64,000 nt of DNA. Source: Lentzea tibetensis (GTDB taxonomy: Bacteria > Actinomycetota > Actinomycetes > Mycobacteriales > Pseudonocardiaceae). The stretch spans positions 124,001 to 188,000 of the forward strand of contig NZ_VOBR01000016.1 in assembly GCF_007845675.1 (NCBI RefSeq), given 5' to 3'. Below are positions 52,245 to 61,626 of the stretch, in pieces (positions within the stretch are counted from its first letter, which is position 1; each line of letters opens with the position of its first letter). The notes under the pieces were generated by a model, which did not search any database, was not told the origin of the DNA, and worked only from the letters and a program-made list of their open reading frames with translations. The position numbers and the translations under genes were made by a program.

Positions 52245-52523
52245 ATGATGGCCATCGACCTGGTATCACTCGCGCAGCAACAGCAGCAGGCGCCGGGCAC
52301 AGGCAACCTTCGTGAGTGGATCCTGGGCAACATCGTCCCGCTGCTCCTGCTCACGGTCGCGCTGCTCCTGCTGTGGCTCGGCGGCGGCAAGGGCGACAAC
52401 GCCGGTGTCATGCGTCGCCTGGGCGGCGTCATCGTCGCGCTGGCCATCATCGGTCTGGCCGTGACCACCGACGCCGGCAAGACCATCGGGCAGTGGCTCG
52501 CCGGCTTGTTCGTCGGCGGGTGA
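52245..52523 (+). CDS. Small two-helix membrane protein of T4SS-like operon
   Basis: 92 aa with two hydrophobic helices (about 25-46 and 55-75) and short tails, resembling TcpD/VirB2-like small membrane components. ATG at 52245 with GGAG upstream; an ATG at 52248 also fits. First gene of a colinear run with the secretion ATPase; the next gene starts 4 bp after its stop. Function is inferred from size, topology and position. Confidence 0.6.
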   Translation: MMAIDLVSLAQQQQQAPGTGNLREWILGNIVPLLLLTVALLLLWLGGGKGDNAGVMRRLGGVIVALAIIGLAVTTDAGKTIGQWLAGLFVGG

Positions 52524-52526
52524 CAC

Positions 52527-53012
52527 GTGCGGGTTCGCACTGACGACGAGGTCTACCGGGTCGACGCCGTCTGGCTCGGCCCGCCCAAGGCAACTTTTCC
52601 CTGGCGCGCGCGGTACGTCGCGTGGGGCGTCGGCATCCTCGTCTTCCTCGTCGTGCTCACGGTCGAGCGCCGCATGGGGTTCTCGTTCGGCTTCTTCACG
52701 ACCGCCTGGGCGTTCGTGATCACGATCATCATCACCCGTTTCATCACCGCGCGGATCAGCCACGAGCGGCCACTGAGCGCCGTGGTCACGATGTGGGTCC
52801 GCGAGCTCACCGCACCTCGGGAACGCACGGCAAGCACCGGCGGAGCGGCCAGCGCCGCCCGCATCAGGGTCAACCCCCAGCGGCCTCGCCCACGGGACAC
52901 GAAACGGGCGAGAACGCAGGCACGCAAGCGGGTCGAGGCCCAGCACCGCCGGACGTCAGTCAGCCGTAAGTCGAAGGAGGTTCGCGGTGTTCGGACGCCG
53001 ACGAGACCGTGA
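52527..53012 (+). CDS. TcpE-like membrane protein of T4SS-like operon
   Basis: 161 aa. Short N-terminal domain, two adjacent membrane helices (about 32-50 and 55-75), then a long basic Arg/Lys-rich C-terminal tail. This resembles the TcpE/PrgI-type small membrane component found before VirB4 ATPases in Gram-positive conjugation systems. GTG start at 52527. Its 3' end overlaps the ATPase start by 26 bp. Confidence 0.6.
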   Translation: MRVRTDDEVYRVDAVWLGPPKATFPWRARYVAWGVGILVFLVVLTVERRMGFSFGFFTTAWAFVITIIITRFITARISHERPLSAVVTMWVRELTAPRERTASTGGAASAARIRVNPQRPRPRDTKRARTQARKRVEAQHRRTSVSRKSKEVRGVRTPTRP

Positions 53013-55848
53013 TCGTCGATCCGCGCAGCACATCGCCCAGCACGCGGCTGCCGCGGACCCGCGGAACCAGAGGTCTGCCACCTACAGCAAGCGCGGCCGC
53101 AGGCTCCCCGGCGAGCAGTCGGTGCCGAGCTACACGCCGTCGATCTCCGCGCGGAGCATCGACGGGCACCTGCTGCGCACCGGCCAGGAGGTCTACGCCT
53201 GGTACAAGCTGGCACCGCAGCGCTGGTCGTTCCGCTCGGACTCGCAGCGCCAGGACCTGATCGCCGCGATCGCGGGCCAGTACGCCGAGCTGCAGGGCCG
53301 CTGGATGCACCTGCGGGTCACCACCCGCCCGTACCCGATCCGCATGTGGGCCGAGGCGCACGTGCACAACGCGGTGAAGCGGCTCCCGGACACCCCCGGC
53401 ACGCTCACGTTCGACGACTACATGGTCGGCGAGCAGCAGCAGCTGATGGGCCGCTCCATGGCGGAGAAAGAGGTCTACCTGGGCGTCCAGGTGCAGACCC
53501 GCAACATGATGGACCGCGCCGTCGAACGCGCCGCGCCCGTGCTGCGCAAGGTCTTCCCGGACGCCGTCGACGCCGAGCTCGTCGCACTGGACAGCGAGGT
53601 CGAGCACCTCGACCAGGTCATCGGGTCGGCCGGTCTGGACGGACGCCCGGCGACGGCCGAGGAGATGTCCTGGCTGATGCACCGGTCGTGCTCGCTCGGC
53701 CTGCCCGCGCCGCGCAACCTGCCCGCCGTGCCGGGTGCGGCGTGGGAGCCGGAGGACCTGGCGTCGTTCACCGACGCGGCTGATTTCCACCAGGAGCCCT
53801 ACTCTCCGACGGTCACCGTGCGTGGCCGCACCGGCTCGAACGCGGGCATCAAGCGGCATGTCGCGGTGCTCACCGTCGGGCTGATGCACGGCCTGCAGAT
53901 CCCCGAGTCCGACGACCCGTGGGTGCAGCGCGCGGACCGGCTCCCCGCCTCCGTCGAGTGGTCGGCGCGCATCTACGTGCGCAGGCCCGAGGAGGTGGGC
54001 GGCGAGCTGCAGCGGCAGATGAACAAGGTCCGCTCGCAGGTCCGCCACTACACCGACGAGCACGAGCTCGAACCGCCGCAGTCGCTCGCCCGCCAGGCTG
54101 GCCGCGTGCTGGAGATCGACGACGAGATGACGTCGGGCTTCACCGCGATGGGCACCCGCGTGCGCTCGTGGTGGCGCATGGCCGTGTCCGGGCCGACCGA
54201 GCGGGACGCGCTGCGCCTCGCGCAGTCGTTGCTCGACCTGTACAAGCCGAAGGTCGCGATCGAGCACCCCGAGGCGCAGTACGCGATCGCCCGCGAGTTC
54301 ATCCCCGGCGAGCCGCTGTCCTCCGGTGCGTACCTGCGCCGCGGGTCGGTGCTGTGGGCGGCTTCGGCCGTGCCCACCGCGACCGCCGAGGTCGGCGACC
54401 GGCGAGGCATCCTGCTCGGCGAGACGTGCACCGCGACCCGGCGCCCGGTGGCGTGGGACCCGTGGATGGCGCAGGAGCTGCGCGACGCGTCCGGCCTGAC
54501 GGCGATGGTCGCGGGCCTGGGTGCCGGTAAGTCGTTCCTCGGCGGCGGCATCGTCTACAAGACGTTGCGCTCCGGCGCGCACTGGACGTTGCTCGACCCG
54601 TCCGGCCCGCTCGCCGCGTTGTGCGACCTGCCGGAGCTGCGCCCGTACGCGCGGCCGATCAACCTGCTCAACGCCCAGCCCGGCATCCTCAACCCGTACC
54701 GCGTGGTGGCCGAGCCGATGCTCGAGCACTTCATGGACGAGGAAGACCCCGAGCGCGCGTGGCGCCGCGAGAAGGCGCTGGCCGCGGCGACGCGTCGTCG
54801 TCTCGTGCTCGACGTGCTCACCGGCCTGCTGCCGTTCGAGGTGGCTCGGCTCCCGCAGACGCGCATCGTGCTGCTGCGCGCCGTCCGCACCGTCGGTGGC
54901 CGCTTCGACGCGCACCCCGGCCTGGTGTTCGAGGCGCTGCGGCGGGACGCGTCGGAGCACCACGAGCACGCCGTCGTCGTCGCGGACTTCCTCGACGAGA
55001 TGCGCGAGCGCATGTCGTTGCTCATCCCCGAGGAGAACCTCGACCCGTACGACGAGGTGCGCGACGACCGGCTCACCGTCCTCACCATGGCGGGCCTCAA
55101 CCTGCCGAAGGACGGCGTCGGCCGCGAGCACTGGACGGACGCGGAGTCGCTCGGCGTCGAGATGCTGAACCTGGCCGCGTGGCTCACCCAGCGCTCGATC
55201 TACGAGAAGCCGAAGGACCAGCGCAAGGGCGTCTGGATCGACGAGGCGTTCTTCCTGTCCGAGGTGCCGACCGGCCGCGTGCTGATGAACCGCTTCGCGC
55301 GTGACTCGCGCAAGTGGAACGTCCGCGTGCTGCTGTCGTCGCAGATCCCCGCGGACTTCCTGAAGATCCAGGGCTTCGTGACGCTGCTCGACTCGGTCTT
55401 CGTCGGCAGGCTCGACGACGACCAGGCGCAGGCGGACGCGTTGCGGCTGCTCAAGGTGCCGATCGGTGCCGGGTACGAGCAGGTCGTCGCGTCGCTGGGC
55501 CGTCGTCCCGGTGGGGAGCGCAACCAGTCCGAACGCGACCGCGCGCCGAGGCAGTTCATCTTCGGCGACGGCGCGGGTGGCGTGGAGCGCATCCGCATCG
55601 ACTTCAGCGGCCCGCACCTGGAGCACCTGCGCAACTCGCTCGACACGACCCCGGACGCGCTGCGCGACCGCGGCACCGAGGTCCCCGACGAGCAGATCTC
55701 GTCTCCGCAGCTGCCGGCCGCCCACTACGCGTCGGACGAGCTGGACGACGAGCTCGCCGCCGACCTCGAGCTCGGGATGGGAGACGAGCAGCTGGTCGGG
55801 CACGGTGACACCGGGAACGGCAGGCACGGCAGGGAAGGCATCGCATGA
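52987..55848 (+). CDS. VirB4/TcpF-type secretion ATPase
   Basis: 953-aa cytoplasmic ATPase of the VirB4/TraE family that energises type IV secretion. Walker A GLGAGKS (510-516), Walker B VWIDEAF (D752, E753) and the following LLSSQIPADFL strand are intact. The N-terminal half contains the VirB4-like domain. GTG start at 52987 with AAGGAGG seven bases upstream. It couples with the next gene by ATGA. Distinct from FtsK/TcpA coupling proteins, which have membrane helices; none are present here. Confidence 0.85.
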   Translation: MFGRRRDRDRRSAQHIAQHAAAADPRNQRSATYSKRGRRLPGEQSVPSYTPSISARSIDGHLLRTGQEVYAWYKLAPQRWSFRSDSQRQDLIAAIAGQYAELQGRWMHLRVTTRPYPIRMWAEAHVHNAVKRLPDTPGTLTFDDYMVGEQQQLMGRSMAEKEVYLGVQVQTRNMMDRAVERAAPVLRKVFPDAVDAELVALDSEVEHLDQVIGSAGLDGRPATAEEMSWLMHRSCSLGLPAPRNLPAVPGAAWEPEDLASFTDAADFHQEPYSPTVTVRGRTGSNAGIKRHVAVLTVGLMHGLQIPESDDPWVQRADRLPASVEWSARIYVRRPEEVGGELQRQMNKVRSQVRHYTDEHELEPPQSLARQAGRVLEIDDEMTSGFTAMGTRVRSWWRMAVSGPTERDALRLAQSLLDLYKPKVAIEHPEAQYAIAREFIPGEPLSSGAYLRRGSVLWAASAVPTATAEVGDRRGILLGETCTATRRPVAWDPWMAQELRDASGLTAMVAGLGAGKSFLGGGIVYKTLRSGAHWTLLDPSGPLAALCDLPELRPYARPINLLNAQPGILNPYRVVAEPMLEHFMDEEDPERAWRREKALAAATRRRLVLDVLTGLLPFEVARLPQTRIVLLRAVRTVGGRFDAHPGLVFEALRRDASEHHEHAVVVADFLDEMRERMSLLIPEENLDPYDEVRDDRLTVLTMAGLNLPKDGVGREHWTDAESLGVEMLNLAAWLTQRSIYEKPKDQRKGVWIDEAFFLSEVPTGRVLMNRFARDSRKWNVRVLLSSQIPADFLKIQGFVTLLDSVFVGRLDDDQAQADALRLLKVPIGAGYEQVVASLGRRPGGERNQSERDRAPRQFIFGDGAGGVERIRIDFSGPHLEHLRNSLDTTPDALRDRGTEVPDEQISSPQLPAAHYASDELDDELAADLELGMGDEQLVGHGDTGNGRHGREGIA

Positions 55849-57704
55849 CGATCCTCCTGGTCGTCCTGGCCCTCGCCGCCGCGCTTCACGCGCGGCGGCG
55901 GTTCAAACGACGGCCGTCTCCGCGCACCCGTGCGCTGCTGGCGGTCATCGCGGTGCTGGGCCTCCAGGTCGTCATCGGCGCGCCCGCCGCTCATGCGGCC
56001 GAGTGCGGCGAGGCGCCGAACCCCGAGCGCCCCGGATCCGGCATGGTCGGCGCACTCGACCCGCCGATCGGCAACGGCCTCCCCGGCACGCCGTACCTGG
56101 ACTTCGGGTACGCCGGCATGGTCTGGCACACCTATCAGAAGGAGTGCCTGAAGCTCCCGGACGCGAACGCGGTCATCGACACGTGGGCGGGCAACGAGCT
56201 CTTCAACGTCGGCAAGAACATCGTCGGCGCCACGAACGCGCTGCACTACACCGTGATGGGCAAGGGCCTGCTGGTTCCGCTCGACGACGCGGTCAAGTCC
56301 GGCGTGCAGAAGGTGTACGACAACGTCTACCTGCGCTGGTTCGGGCTCGTCGCGCTGGTGCTCGCGGTGCTGATGTTCCGCCAGATCTGGAGCGGCGACC
56401 TCGCCGCGATCAGCAAACGCGGGCTCTGGGCACTGGCCGCGATGTGGCTCGCCACGTCGACGCTGGCGCTGCCGCAGTTCTACAACCTCCTCGACAACAC
56501 GCTGGTCTCCAAGACTTCGGAGATCCAGGCGGGGTTCATCGAGTCACCTGAGGACCAGGGCACGCTGCACGTCCTGCCGAGCAAGCTGCACGACGCGGTC
56601 GTCTACCAGAGCTGGCTGCGCGGCGCGTTCGGCGCACCGGACGCACCGCAGGCCGCCGAGTTCGGGCCCAAGATCCTCAAGACGCAGGCGTGGACCCGTG
56701 AGGAACTGGCCCAGCACAAGGACGGCGACCAGGCCGCGCTCGACGCGAAGAAGAACGAGTGGAAGGCCATCGTCGACGGCGGCCAGCTCGGTCCCACGCG
56801 CGGCATCTTCATCGGCGCGGACGGCAGCCGCACGGGCTCCGGCTTCCTCGCCCTGCTCCAGGCCGTGGCGTTCTCGCTGTTCCAGTTGTTCGCCAAGGCC
56901 GCTGTCCTGCTGGCACAGCTGCTGCTGCGGGTGCTGACGCTCGCCGGACCGCTCATCGGTCTCGTCGCGCTGCTCCACCACGACCTGTTGCGCAAGGTCG
57001 GCCGCGCGGTCGCCGTGACGGTGTTCAACGTGCTGATCCTGGCCGTGCTGGCCGGTGTGCACGCGCTGCTGCTGCAGGCGATCTTCAACGCCACGGGATT
57101 GTCCTTGCTCGCGAGGACGTTGCTGGCGCTGATGCTCACCCTGGTGTGCTTCGCGATCGGCAAACCGTTGCGCCGCATGTGGCAGATGGTCGAGGTGTCC
57201 GTCGGCTCGGCGAGCAACATGCTGCCCATGAGCGGTGGCATGTGGTCGCGGTTCCGCGGCAGGAAGGGCCAGCAGGGCCCGTCGCCGCAGGACGAGTTCT
57301 GGGACCACGTCAGGGATTCCGACCAGGAAGGCGACGAGCCGCAGCGCCGCCGCCGCGTCCGGCCGGAGGCCGCGAACCCGGTCATGGCGACCGCGGAGCG
57401 GCTGGACCGGGGCGACCCGAACTACCCGCGGGTCGCGGCCGCTGGGGACGGCTACCACGCGCTGGCTGGCCGGGGCCCGAACGCTCCGGCGCTCCCGTCC
57501 GGCCGGTCGCGGGCGGTCGACACGGTGCCGGTCGCGGACCAGAGGTGGGACCGGGTCGACGACGCGGTGCTGGTGCCGTCCCGCACGAACGGCTACGTGC
57601 TACCCCCGTCGGAACCGCGAAGGGCGGAGACGGAAACCGTTGCGGGACGCCAAGTTCACGTGATCTACCGACCGTCGCGCGGACTCGAAGTCCGGGACAA
57701 CTGA
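55845..57704 (+). CDS. VirB6/TcpH-like polytopic membrane protein
   Basis: 619 aa. An N-terminal signal-like region ending AAHAAEC, an extracytoplasmic stretch with two cysteines, then several membrane helices (about 160-180, 188-208, 340-370, 375-395, 400-440) and a charged C-terminal cytoplasmic tail of about 160 residues. The layout fits the VirB6/TrbL/TcpH channel component. The ATG overlaps the ATPase stop. Confidence 0.7.
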   Translation: MTILLVVLALAAALHARRRFKRRPSPRTRALLAVIAVLGLQVVIGAPAAHAAECGEAPNPERPGSGMVGALDPPIGNGLPGTPYLDFGYAGMVWHTYQKECLKLPDANAVIDTWAGNELFNVGKNIVGATNALHYTVMGKGLLVPLDDAVKSGVQKVYDNVYLRWFGLVALVLAVLMFRQIWSGDLAAISKRGLWALAAMWLATSTLALPQFYNLLDNTLVSKTSEIQAGFIESPEDQGTLHVLPSKLHDAVVYQSWLRGAFGAPDAPQAAEFGPKILKTQAWTREELAQHKDGDQAALDAKKNEWKAIVDGGQLGPTRGIFIGADGSRTGSGFLALLQAVAFSLFQLFAKAAVLLAQLLLRVLTLAGPLIGLVALLHHDLLRKVGRAVAVTVFNVLILAVLAGVHALLLQAIFNATGLSLLARTLLALMLTLVCFAIGKPLRRMWQMVEVSVGSASNMLPMSGGMWSRFRGRKGQQGPSPQDEFWDHVRDSDQEGDEPQRRRRVRPEAANPVMATAERLDRGDPNYPRVAAAGDGYHALAGRGPNAPALPSGRSRAVDTVPVADQRWDRVDDAVLVPSRTNGYVLPPSEPRRAETETVAGRQVHVIYRPSRGLEVRDN

Positions 57705-57717
57705 GAGGGGGACGCAG

Positions 57718-58320
57718 ATGCCGATCCGGACCAACCGCGGCCGGGCCGCGGTCTACCGCACGCTGTGGGGCTGGCCCTTGCGTTCACCCACGCACCTGGT
57801 CATCGCGATCATCGGGTTCGGCGTGCTCGTCATCGCGCTCGGCGTGATCGTCCCCCGCGTGCTCGACAACAAGCCGGCGTCGCAAAGCGGAGCCACCGCT
57901 GTGTCGTCCAGCACGCAGCCGAACCAGGTGGGCGTGCTGCCGTCGAGCGGTCAGTCGAACCTGCCGACGAAGCTGCCCAGCCCGGTGAACTCCGCGTCCG
58001 CCGCTCCGCCGCAGAGCGACGCGCAGCTCGTCGCCGAGCTGTGGGCCGAGACGTGGATCAAGCCGCCGCCGAACAACGACGTCAACAAGTGGCTCGAGGA
58101 GCTCAAGCCGTACACGACGGACGAGTTCCTGGCGCACATGGCGACCATCGACCCGCAGAACGTGCCGGACAAGATCACCGAGAAGGTCAAGGCCGTGAAG
58201 TCGACGACCAGCTCGATCGACTTCGAGGTCGGCACGGACGTCGGCAAGGTCCGGATCACGCTGATCAAGGTCCAGCCTGACGGGAAGTGGCGCGTCAACA
58301 GCTACACGAAGGCGGACTGA
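57718..58320 (+). CDS. TcpC/VirB8-like membrane protein
   Basis: 200 aa. A single N-terminal membrane helix (about 27-47), a Ser/Pro/Gln-rich linker, then an extracytoplasmic domain of about 95 residues (AELWAETWI ... LIKVQPDGKWRVNSY) of NTF2-like character, as in VirB8/TcpC channel-scaffold proteins. Starts 13 bp after the preceding stop; ATG at 57718 with GAGAGGGGG upstream. Confidence 0.7.
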   Translation: MPIRTNRGRAAVYRTLWGWPLRSPTHLVIAIIGFGVLVIALGVIVPRVLDNKPASQSGATAVSSSTQPNQVGVLPSSGQSNLPTKLPSPVNSASAAPPQSDAQLVAELWAETWIKPPPNNDVNKWLEELKPYTTDEFLAHMATIDPQNVPDKITEKVKAVKSTTSSIDFEVGTDVGKVRITLIKVQPDGKWRVNSYTKAD

Positions 58321-58322
58321 CC

Positions 58323-59321
58323 ATGCGCCTTTTCCTGCTGATCAGCGCGGTGGTCGCGGTGATCGCGATCGTCGTGACGTCCGGTGTCGCCACGGTCGTC
58401 AACAACAGCACCAACGAGCAGGCGCACCTCGCCATCGCGCGCGTCGGCTGCACCGCGTCCATCGGGCCGTGGGACAGCGGCGGCGCGGACAAGGGCCGCC
58501 AGGACGCGTCGCGGCTCAACGACGAGCAGCGCAACATCGTCGCGCGGATCATCTCGATCGGGCAGGAGCGCAAGCTGCCGCCGCTCGCGTGGCAGGTCGC
58601 GATCCAGGCGGGCATGACCGAGTCCGGGCTGCGCCCGCTGAACTACGGCGACCGCGACTCGCTCGGCATCTTCCAGATGCGCCCGTCGATGGGCTGGGGC
58701 ACCCCGGCACAGGTGACGGACCCGACCTACGCGATCAACAAGTTCTACGACGTGATGCTGAAGCTGCCGGACTGGGAGACCCGCCGTCCCGGTGACACGG
58801 CGCAGAACGTGGAGCGGTCGGCGTTCCCGGACCGGTACCACAACTGGGAGGCCATGGCGGCGTTCCTGCTGGGCGAGCTGGGCAACGTCCAGGACCCGGC
58901 GGGCTGCGGCTCGGGCGCGGGCCAGTTCCTCGTGGCGTCGGCGGCGGCCTCGACGGCGATCGACTTCACGAAGCAGCAGCTGGGCGAGCCGTACCTGTGG
59001 GGCGGCAACGGCCCGGACGCGTGGGACTGCTCGGGCATCCTCGTGAAGGCCTTCGCCGCGGCGGGCATCAAGATCCCGCGCGTCGCGAACGACCAGTACC
59101 GCAAGGGCGGCGCGTTCCTGCCGGTGCGCGACGCGCAGCCGGGCGACCTGCTGTTCTGGGCGTACGACCGGAGCAACCCGGAAACGGTGCACCACGTGGG
59201 CATGTACCTCGGCAACAACGAGTACATCCACGCACCGCAGACGGGTGATGTGGTGAAGATCAGCAAGATCAATTGGGACTATGCAGAGTTGATGCCACAG
59301 GCCGTCCGGCCGGGCGTGTAG
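58323..59321 (+). CDS. Transglycosylase plus NlpC/P60 peptidoglycan hydrolase (TcpG-like)
   Basis: 332 aa. N-terminal membrane anchor, then a lysozyme-like region (AGMTESGLRPLNYG and DSLGIFQMRPS, catalytic Glu in TES), then an NlpC/P60 domain with C236 in WDCSG, His in VHHVG (290/291) and H303. Such bifunctional hydrolases open the cell wall for a Gram-positive T4SS. ATG at 58323, two bases after the TcpC-like stop. Confidence 0.88.
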   Translation: MRLFLLISAVVAVIAIVVTSGVATVVNNSTNEQAHLAIARVGCTASIGPWDSGGADKGRQDASRLNDEQRNIVARIISIGQERKLPPLAWQVAIQAGMTESGLRPLNYGDRDSLGIFQMRPSMGWGTPAQVTDPTYAINKFYDVMLKLPDWETRRPGDTAQNVERSAFPDRYHNWEAMAAFLLGELGNVQDPAGCGSGAGQFLVASAAASTAIDFTKQQLGEPYLWGGNGPDAWDCSGILVKAFAAAGIKIPRVANDQYRKGGAFLPVRDAQPGDLLFWAYDRSNPETVHHVGMYLGNNEYIHAPQTGDVVKISKINWDYAELMPQAVRPGV

Positions 59322-59339
59322 TTCGCGTGGGAGGCGCTC

Positions 59340-59807
59340 ATGTTCACACCCGACCCCATCCCCAGGCCCTCCGGTCCACCCGCGTCCAGCACACCCCTCC
59401 GCGACTACCTCGCGGGCGGGCGGCCGGGCGTGGACCAGACCTACGCGGTCATCCCGCGCTCGCTGGCCGAGACCATGCCACTGCCGTGGCAGCAGCAGAT
59501 GGTGCACCTGATGGCGGAGTTCCACCGGACGTACGGCCACCTGACGTGGCCCGCGTACCGCGTGATCCCGTCCCGCCACGAACGCCTCGTCGACCTGGAC
59601 GAGGACCAGCTGGCCGAGGTCGGCGTGATCATGGAGATCGACTCCGACGGTGATCTCGTGTACCGCGAGCGCACCGGCAGGCCGATCGAGAACGCCGAGG
59701 ACCGCACGGTGCTCGTGTCCTGCCTGGACCCGATCCCGTCGTCCTACGCGAACGCCAACGACTCGACCCCGCCGCGGGGTTTCCCGCAGCCGAAGCTCAA
59801 CGCATGA
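59340..59807 (+). CDS. Hypothetical protein, end of T4SS-like operon
   Basis: 155 aa, soluble, Pro-rich at both ends; no family recognised. Segments such as LPWQQQMVHLMAEFHRTYGHLTWPAYRV suggest a helical folded core. ATG at 59340 with GGGAGGC just before. It follows the hydrolase by 18 bp and precedes a strong hairpin, so it is probably the last gene of the operon. Confidence 0.6.
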   Translation: MFTPDPIPRPSGPPASSTPLRDYLAGGRPGVDQTYAVIPRSLAETMPLPWQQQMVHLMAEFHRTYGHLTWPAYRVIPSRHERLVDLDEDQLAEVGVIMEIDSDGDLVYRERTGRPIENAEDRTVLVSCLDPIPSSYANANDSTPPRGFPQPKLNA

Positions 59808-59818
59808 TCAGGTGCTGC

Positions 59819-59930
59819 GCGAGATCGCGTCGGTGTCTGGACTGAGTCATTTCGCGTGGTTCGGCGCCCCCCTTGGGCGCCGAACCACGCGAAATCACGA
59901 GGGAAGACATCGACCTTCAGGCGATCTCGC
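59819..59930. repeat. Two-tier inverted repeat, probable terminator or hairpin element
   Basis: Outer arms GCGAGATCGC (59819-59828) and 59921-59930; inner 21-bp perfect arms at 59849-59869 and 59875-59895 with a 5-nt loop. It follows the T4SS-like operon and is strong enough to stop transcription. The inner sequence gives spurious open frames on both strands. Confidence 0.75.
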
Positions 59931-59987
59931 CGCCGCGCCGGAGGCGCGGCCATTGATACCGACGTCTTCGCCTATAGCCTTGTGCGC

Positions 59988-60179
59988 ATGGGTGACGACG
60001 GCTGGTGGTACTGCCTGACGCACGGCGCGGTCGAGAACACCCGGCGCTGCCGGGGAGCCGACCGGATGGGTCCGTATCCGGACAAAGCCACCGCAGAGCG
60101 CGCTCTGGAGATCGCCCGCGAGAAGACTCGCGCGGCCGACGAGGCCGATCACAAGTGGCGTGACGACAACGACGACTAA
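59988..60179 (+). CDS. Small Trp/Cys-containing conserved protein
   Basis: 63 aa. The opening MGDDGWWYCLTHGAVE and later PDKATAERALEIAREK are recognisable as a short actinobacterial hypothetical. Two cysteines (YCLTH and RRCRG) could bind a metal. ATG at 59988; the RNB gene starts 9 bp after its stop, so they are probably co-transcribed. Confidence 0.65.
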   Translation: MGDDGWWYCLTHGAVENTRRCRGADRMGPYPDKATAERALEIAREKTRAADEADHKWRDDNDD

Positions 60180-60188
60180 GGTGGCGGC

Positions 60189-61601
60189 GTGGCCTCCTTG
60201 GTGATCCGTACGGGCCGCGCCGAGCTGGACTTCCAGGGCATCCGCACGGAGTTCGGACTGCCACAGGAGTTTCCCGCTGCCGCGCTGGCCGAGGCAGAAC
60301 GAGCGGTCTCCCGCACACCGGGCGACCGCGAAGACGCGACCGACATCCCCCTGGTCACGATCGACCCGCCGGGAGCGAAAGACCTGGATCAGGCGCTCTG
60401 CGTGCTGCGCACACCCACCGGCTTCCGCGTGCACTACGCGATCGCGGACCTGGGCGTGTTCGTCTCTCCTGGCGGCCCCATCGACACCGAGGTGCGCCGC
60501 AGAGGCCAGACCCTCTACCTCCCGGACGGCAACGTCCCACTGCACCCGACCGTCCTGTCCGAGGGCGCCGCGTCACTCCTGCCGACGGTGGTGCGCCCGG
60601 CGGTCCTGTGGACCTTCGAGTGCGCCCCGGACAGTGAGCCGACCTCAGTCCGCGTGCGCCGCGCCCTGGTCCGCTCACAGGCCCAGTTCGACTACGAGTC
60701 CGTGCAAGCCTCGTTCGACGCCGGCACCCCGCACCCGTCAGTCGAGGCACTAGCCGAGTTCGGCCAGCTGCGCCGGGAGCGCGCCCAGGAACGCGGCGCG
60801 GTGGAGCTGCAACTCCCCGAGCAGGAGATCGCCCCCAACGGCAACGGCCAGTGGAAACTCCTGATCCGCCCGCGCGTGCAGGTGGACCAGTGGAACGCCG
60901 AGATCTCCCTGCTGACGGGCATGTCGGCGGCCAAGATCATGCTCGACGCACGAGTCGGCATCCTGCGCACCCTCCCGGACGCCGATGCAGAGGCAGTGGA
61001 CGCCCTGCGCCGCTCCGCTCACTCACTGGGCGTGCAGTGGCCGAACGGTGCCTCGCCGGGCCGCATGCTCGCGGGCCTGGACCCCTCCCGCCCCGAGTCA
61101 CTGGCCCTGTTCGTCGACGCGACCAGACTCCTGCGCGGCGCGGGCTACACCGCTTTCGCGGGCTCGCTGCCCGAGGTAACCACCCACGCGGGTCTCGCCG
61201 CGCCGTACACGCACGTCACCGCACCACTCCGCCGCCTGGTCGACCGCTTCGCCACCGAGGTCTGCCTCGCGGTGACCGCAGGCGAAGAGGTCCCCGAGTG
61301 GCTGCGCACCGCCTTGCCGCTCCTCCCGTCGCTGATGGGCACCTCGGACACGCTCGCGTCCAAGGTGGAGCGCGCCTGCCTGGACCAGGTCGAGGCCTGG
61401 GTGCTGGTGGACCGCGTGGGCGAGGACTTCGACGCGGTGGTGCTGCGGGCCGGTGAGTCCGAAGCGGACGTGTTCGTGGCGGAGCCCCCGGTTATGGGCA
61501 AGTGCCAGGGTTCCGAGCTCCCCGAAGGCGAACGCATCAGGGCACGCCTGGTGGAGGCAGACCCGGAAAACCGCCGAGTCGCCTTCAAACGCATCCCGTA
61601 A
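60189..61601 (+). CDS. RNB-domain ribonuclease (RNase II/R-like)
   Basis: 470 aa. Catalytic RNB domain with IDPPGAKDLDQAL (metal-binding aspartates), then YLPDGNVPLHP and a terminal TAFAGSLPEVTTHAGLAAPYTHVTAPLRRLVDRF that fit the family. It lacks the N-terminal cold-shock domains and the full S1 domain of RNase II/R, so it is a short exoribonuclease form. GTG start at 60189. Confidence 0.85.
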   Translation: MASLVIRTGRAELDFQGIRTEFGLPQEFPAAALAEAERAVSRTPGDREDATDIPLVTIDPPGAKDLDQALCVLRTPTGFRVHYAIADLGVFVSPGGPIDTEVRRRGQTLYLPDGNVPLHPTVLSEGAASLLPTVVRPAVLWTFECAPDSEPTSVRVRRALVRSQAQFDYESVQASFDAGTPHPSVEALAEFGQLRRERAQERGAVELQLPEQEIAPNGNGQWKLLIRPRVQVDQWNAEISLLTGMSAAKIMLDARVGILRTLPDADAEAVDALRRSAHSLGVQWPNGASPGRMLAGLDPSRPESLALFVDATRLLRGAGYTAFAGSLPEVTTHAGLAAPYTHVTAPLRRLVDRFATEVCLAVTAGEEVPEWLRTALPLLPSLMGTSDTLASKVERACLDQVEAWVLVDRVGEDFDAVVLRAGESEADVFVAEPPVMGKCQGSELPEGERIRARLVEADPENRRVAFKRIP

Positions 61602-61626
61602 GCCAAGCCGGCGATTGCCGAAGGCA

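Noticed and set aside
52960-55827. 955-codon minus-strand frame opposite the VirB4-like ATPase
   Set aside because: Shadow frame; the plus-strand ATPase has Walker A/B motifs and a good ribosome site.
59744-59987. Short frames on both strands over the 59.8-kb hairpin
   Set aside because: Their sequence is dictated by the inverted repeat; only the 63-aa gene starting at 59988 is supported.
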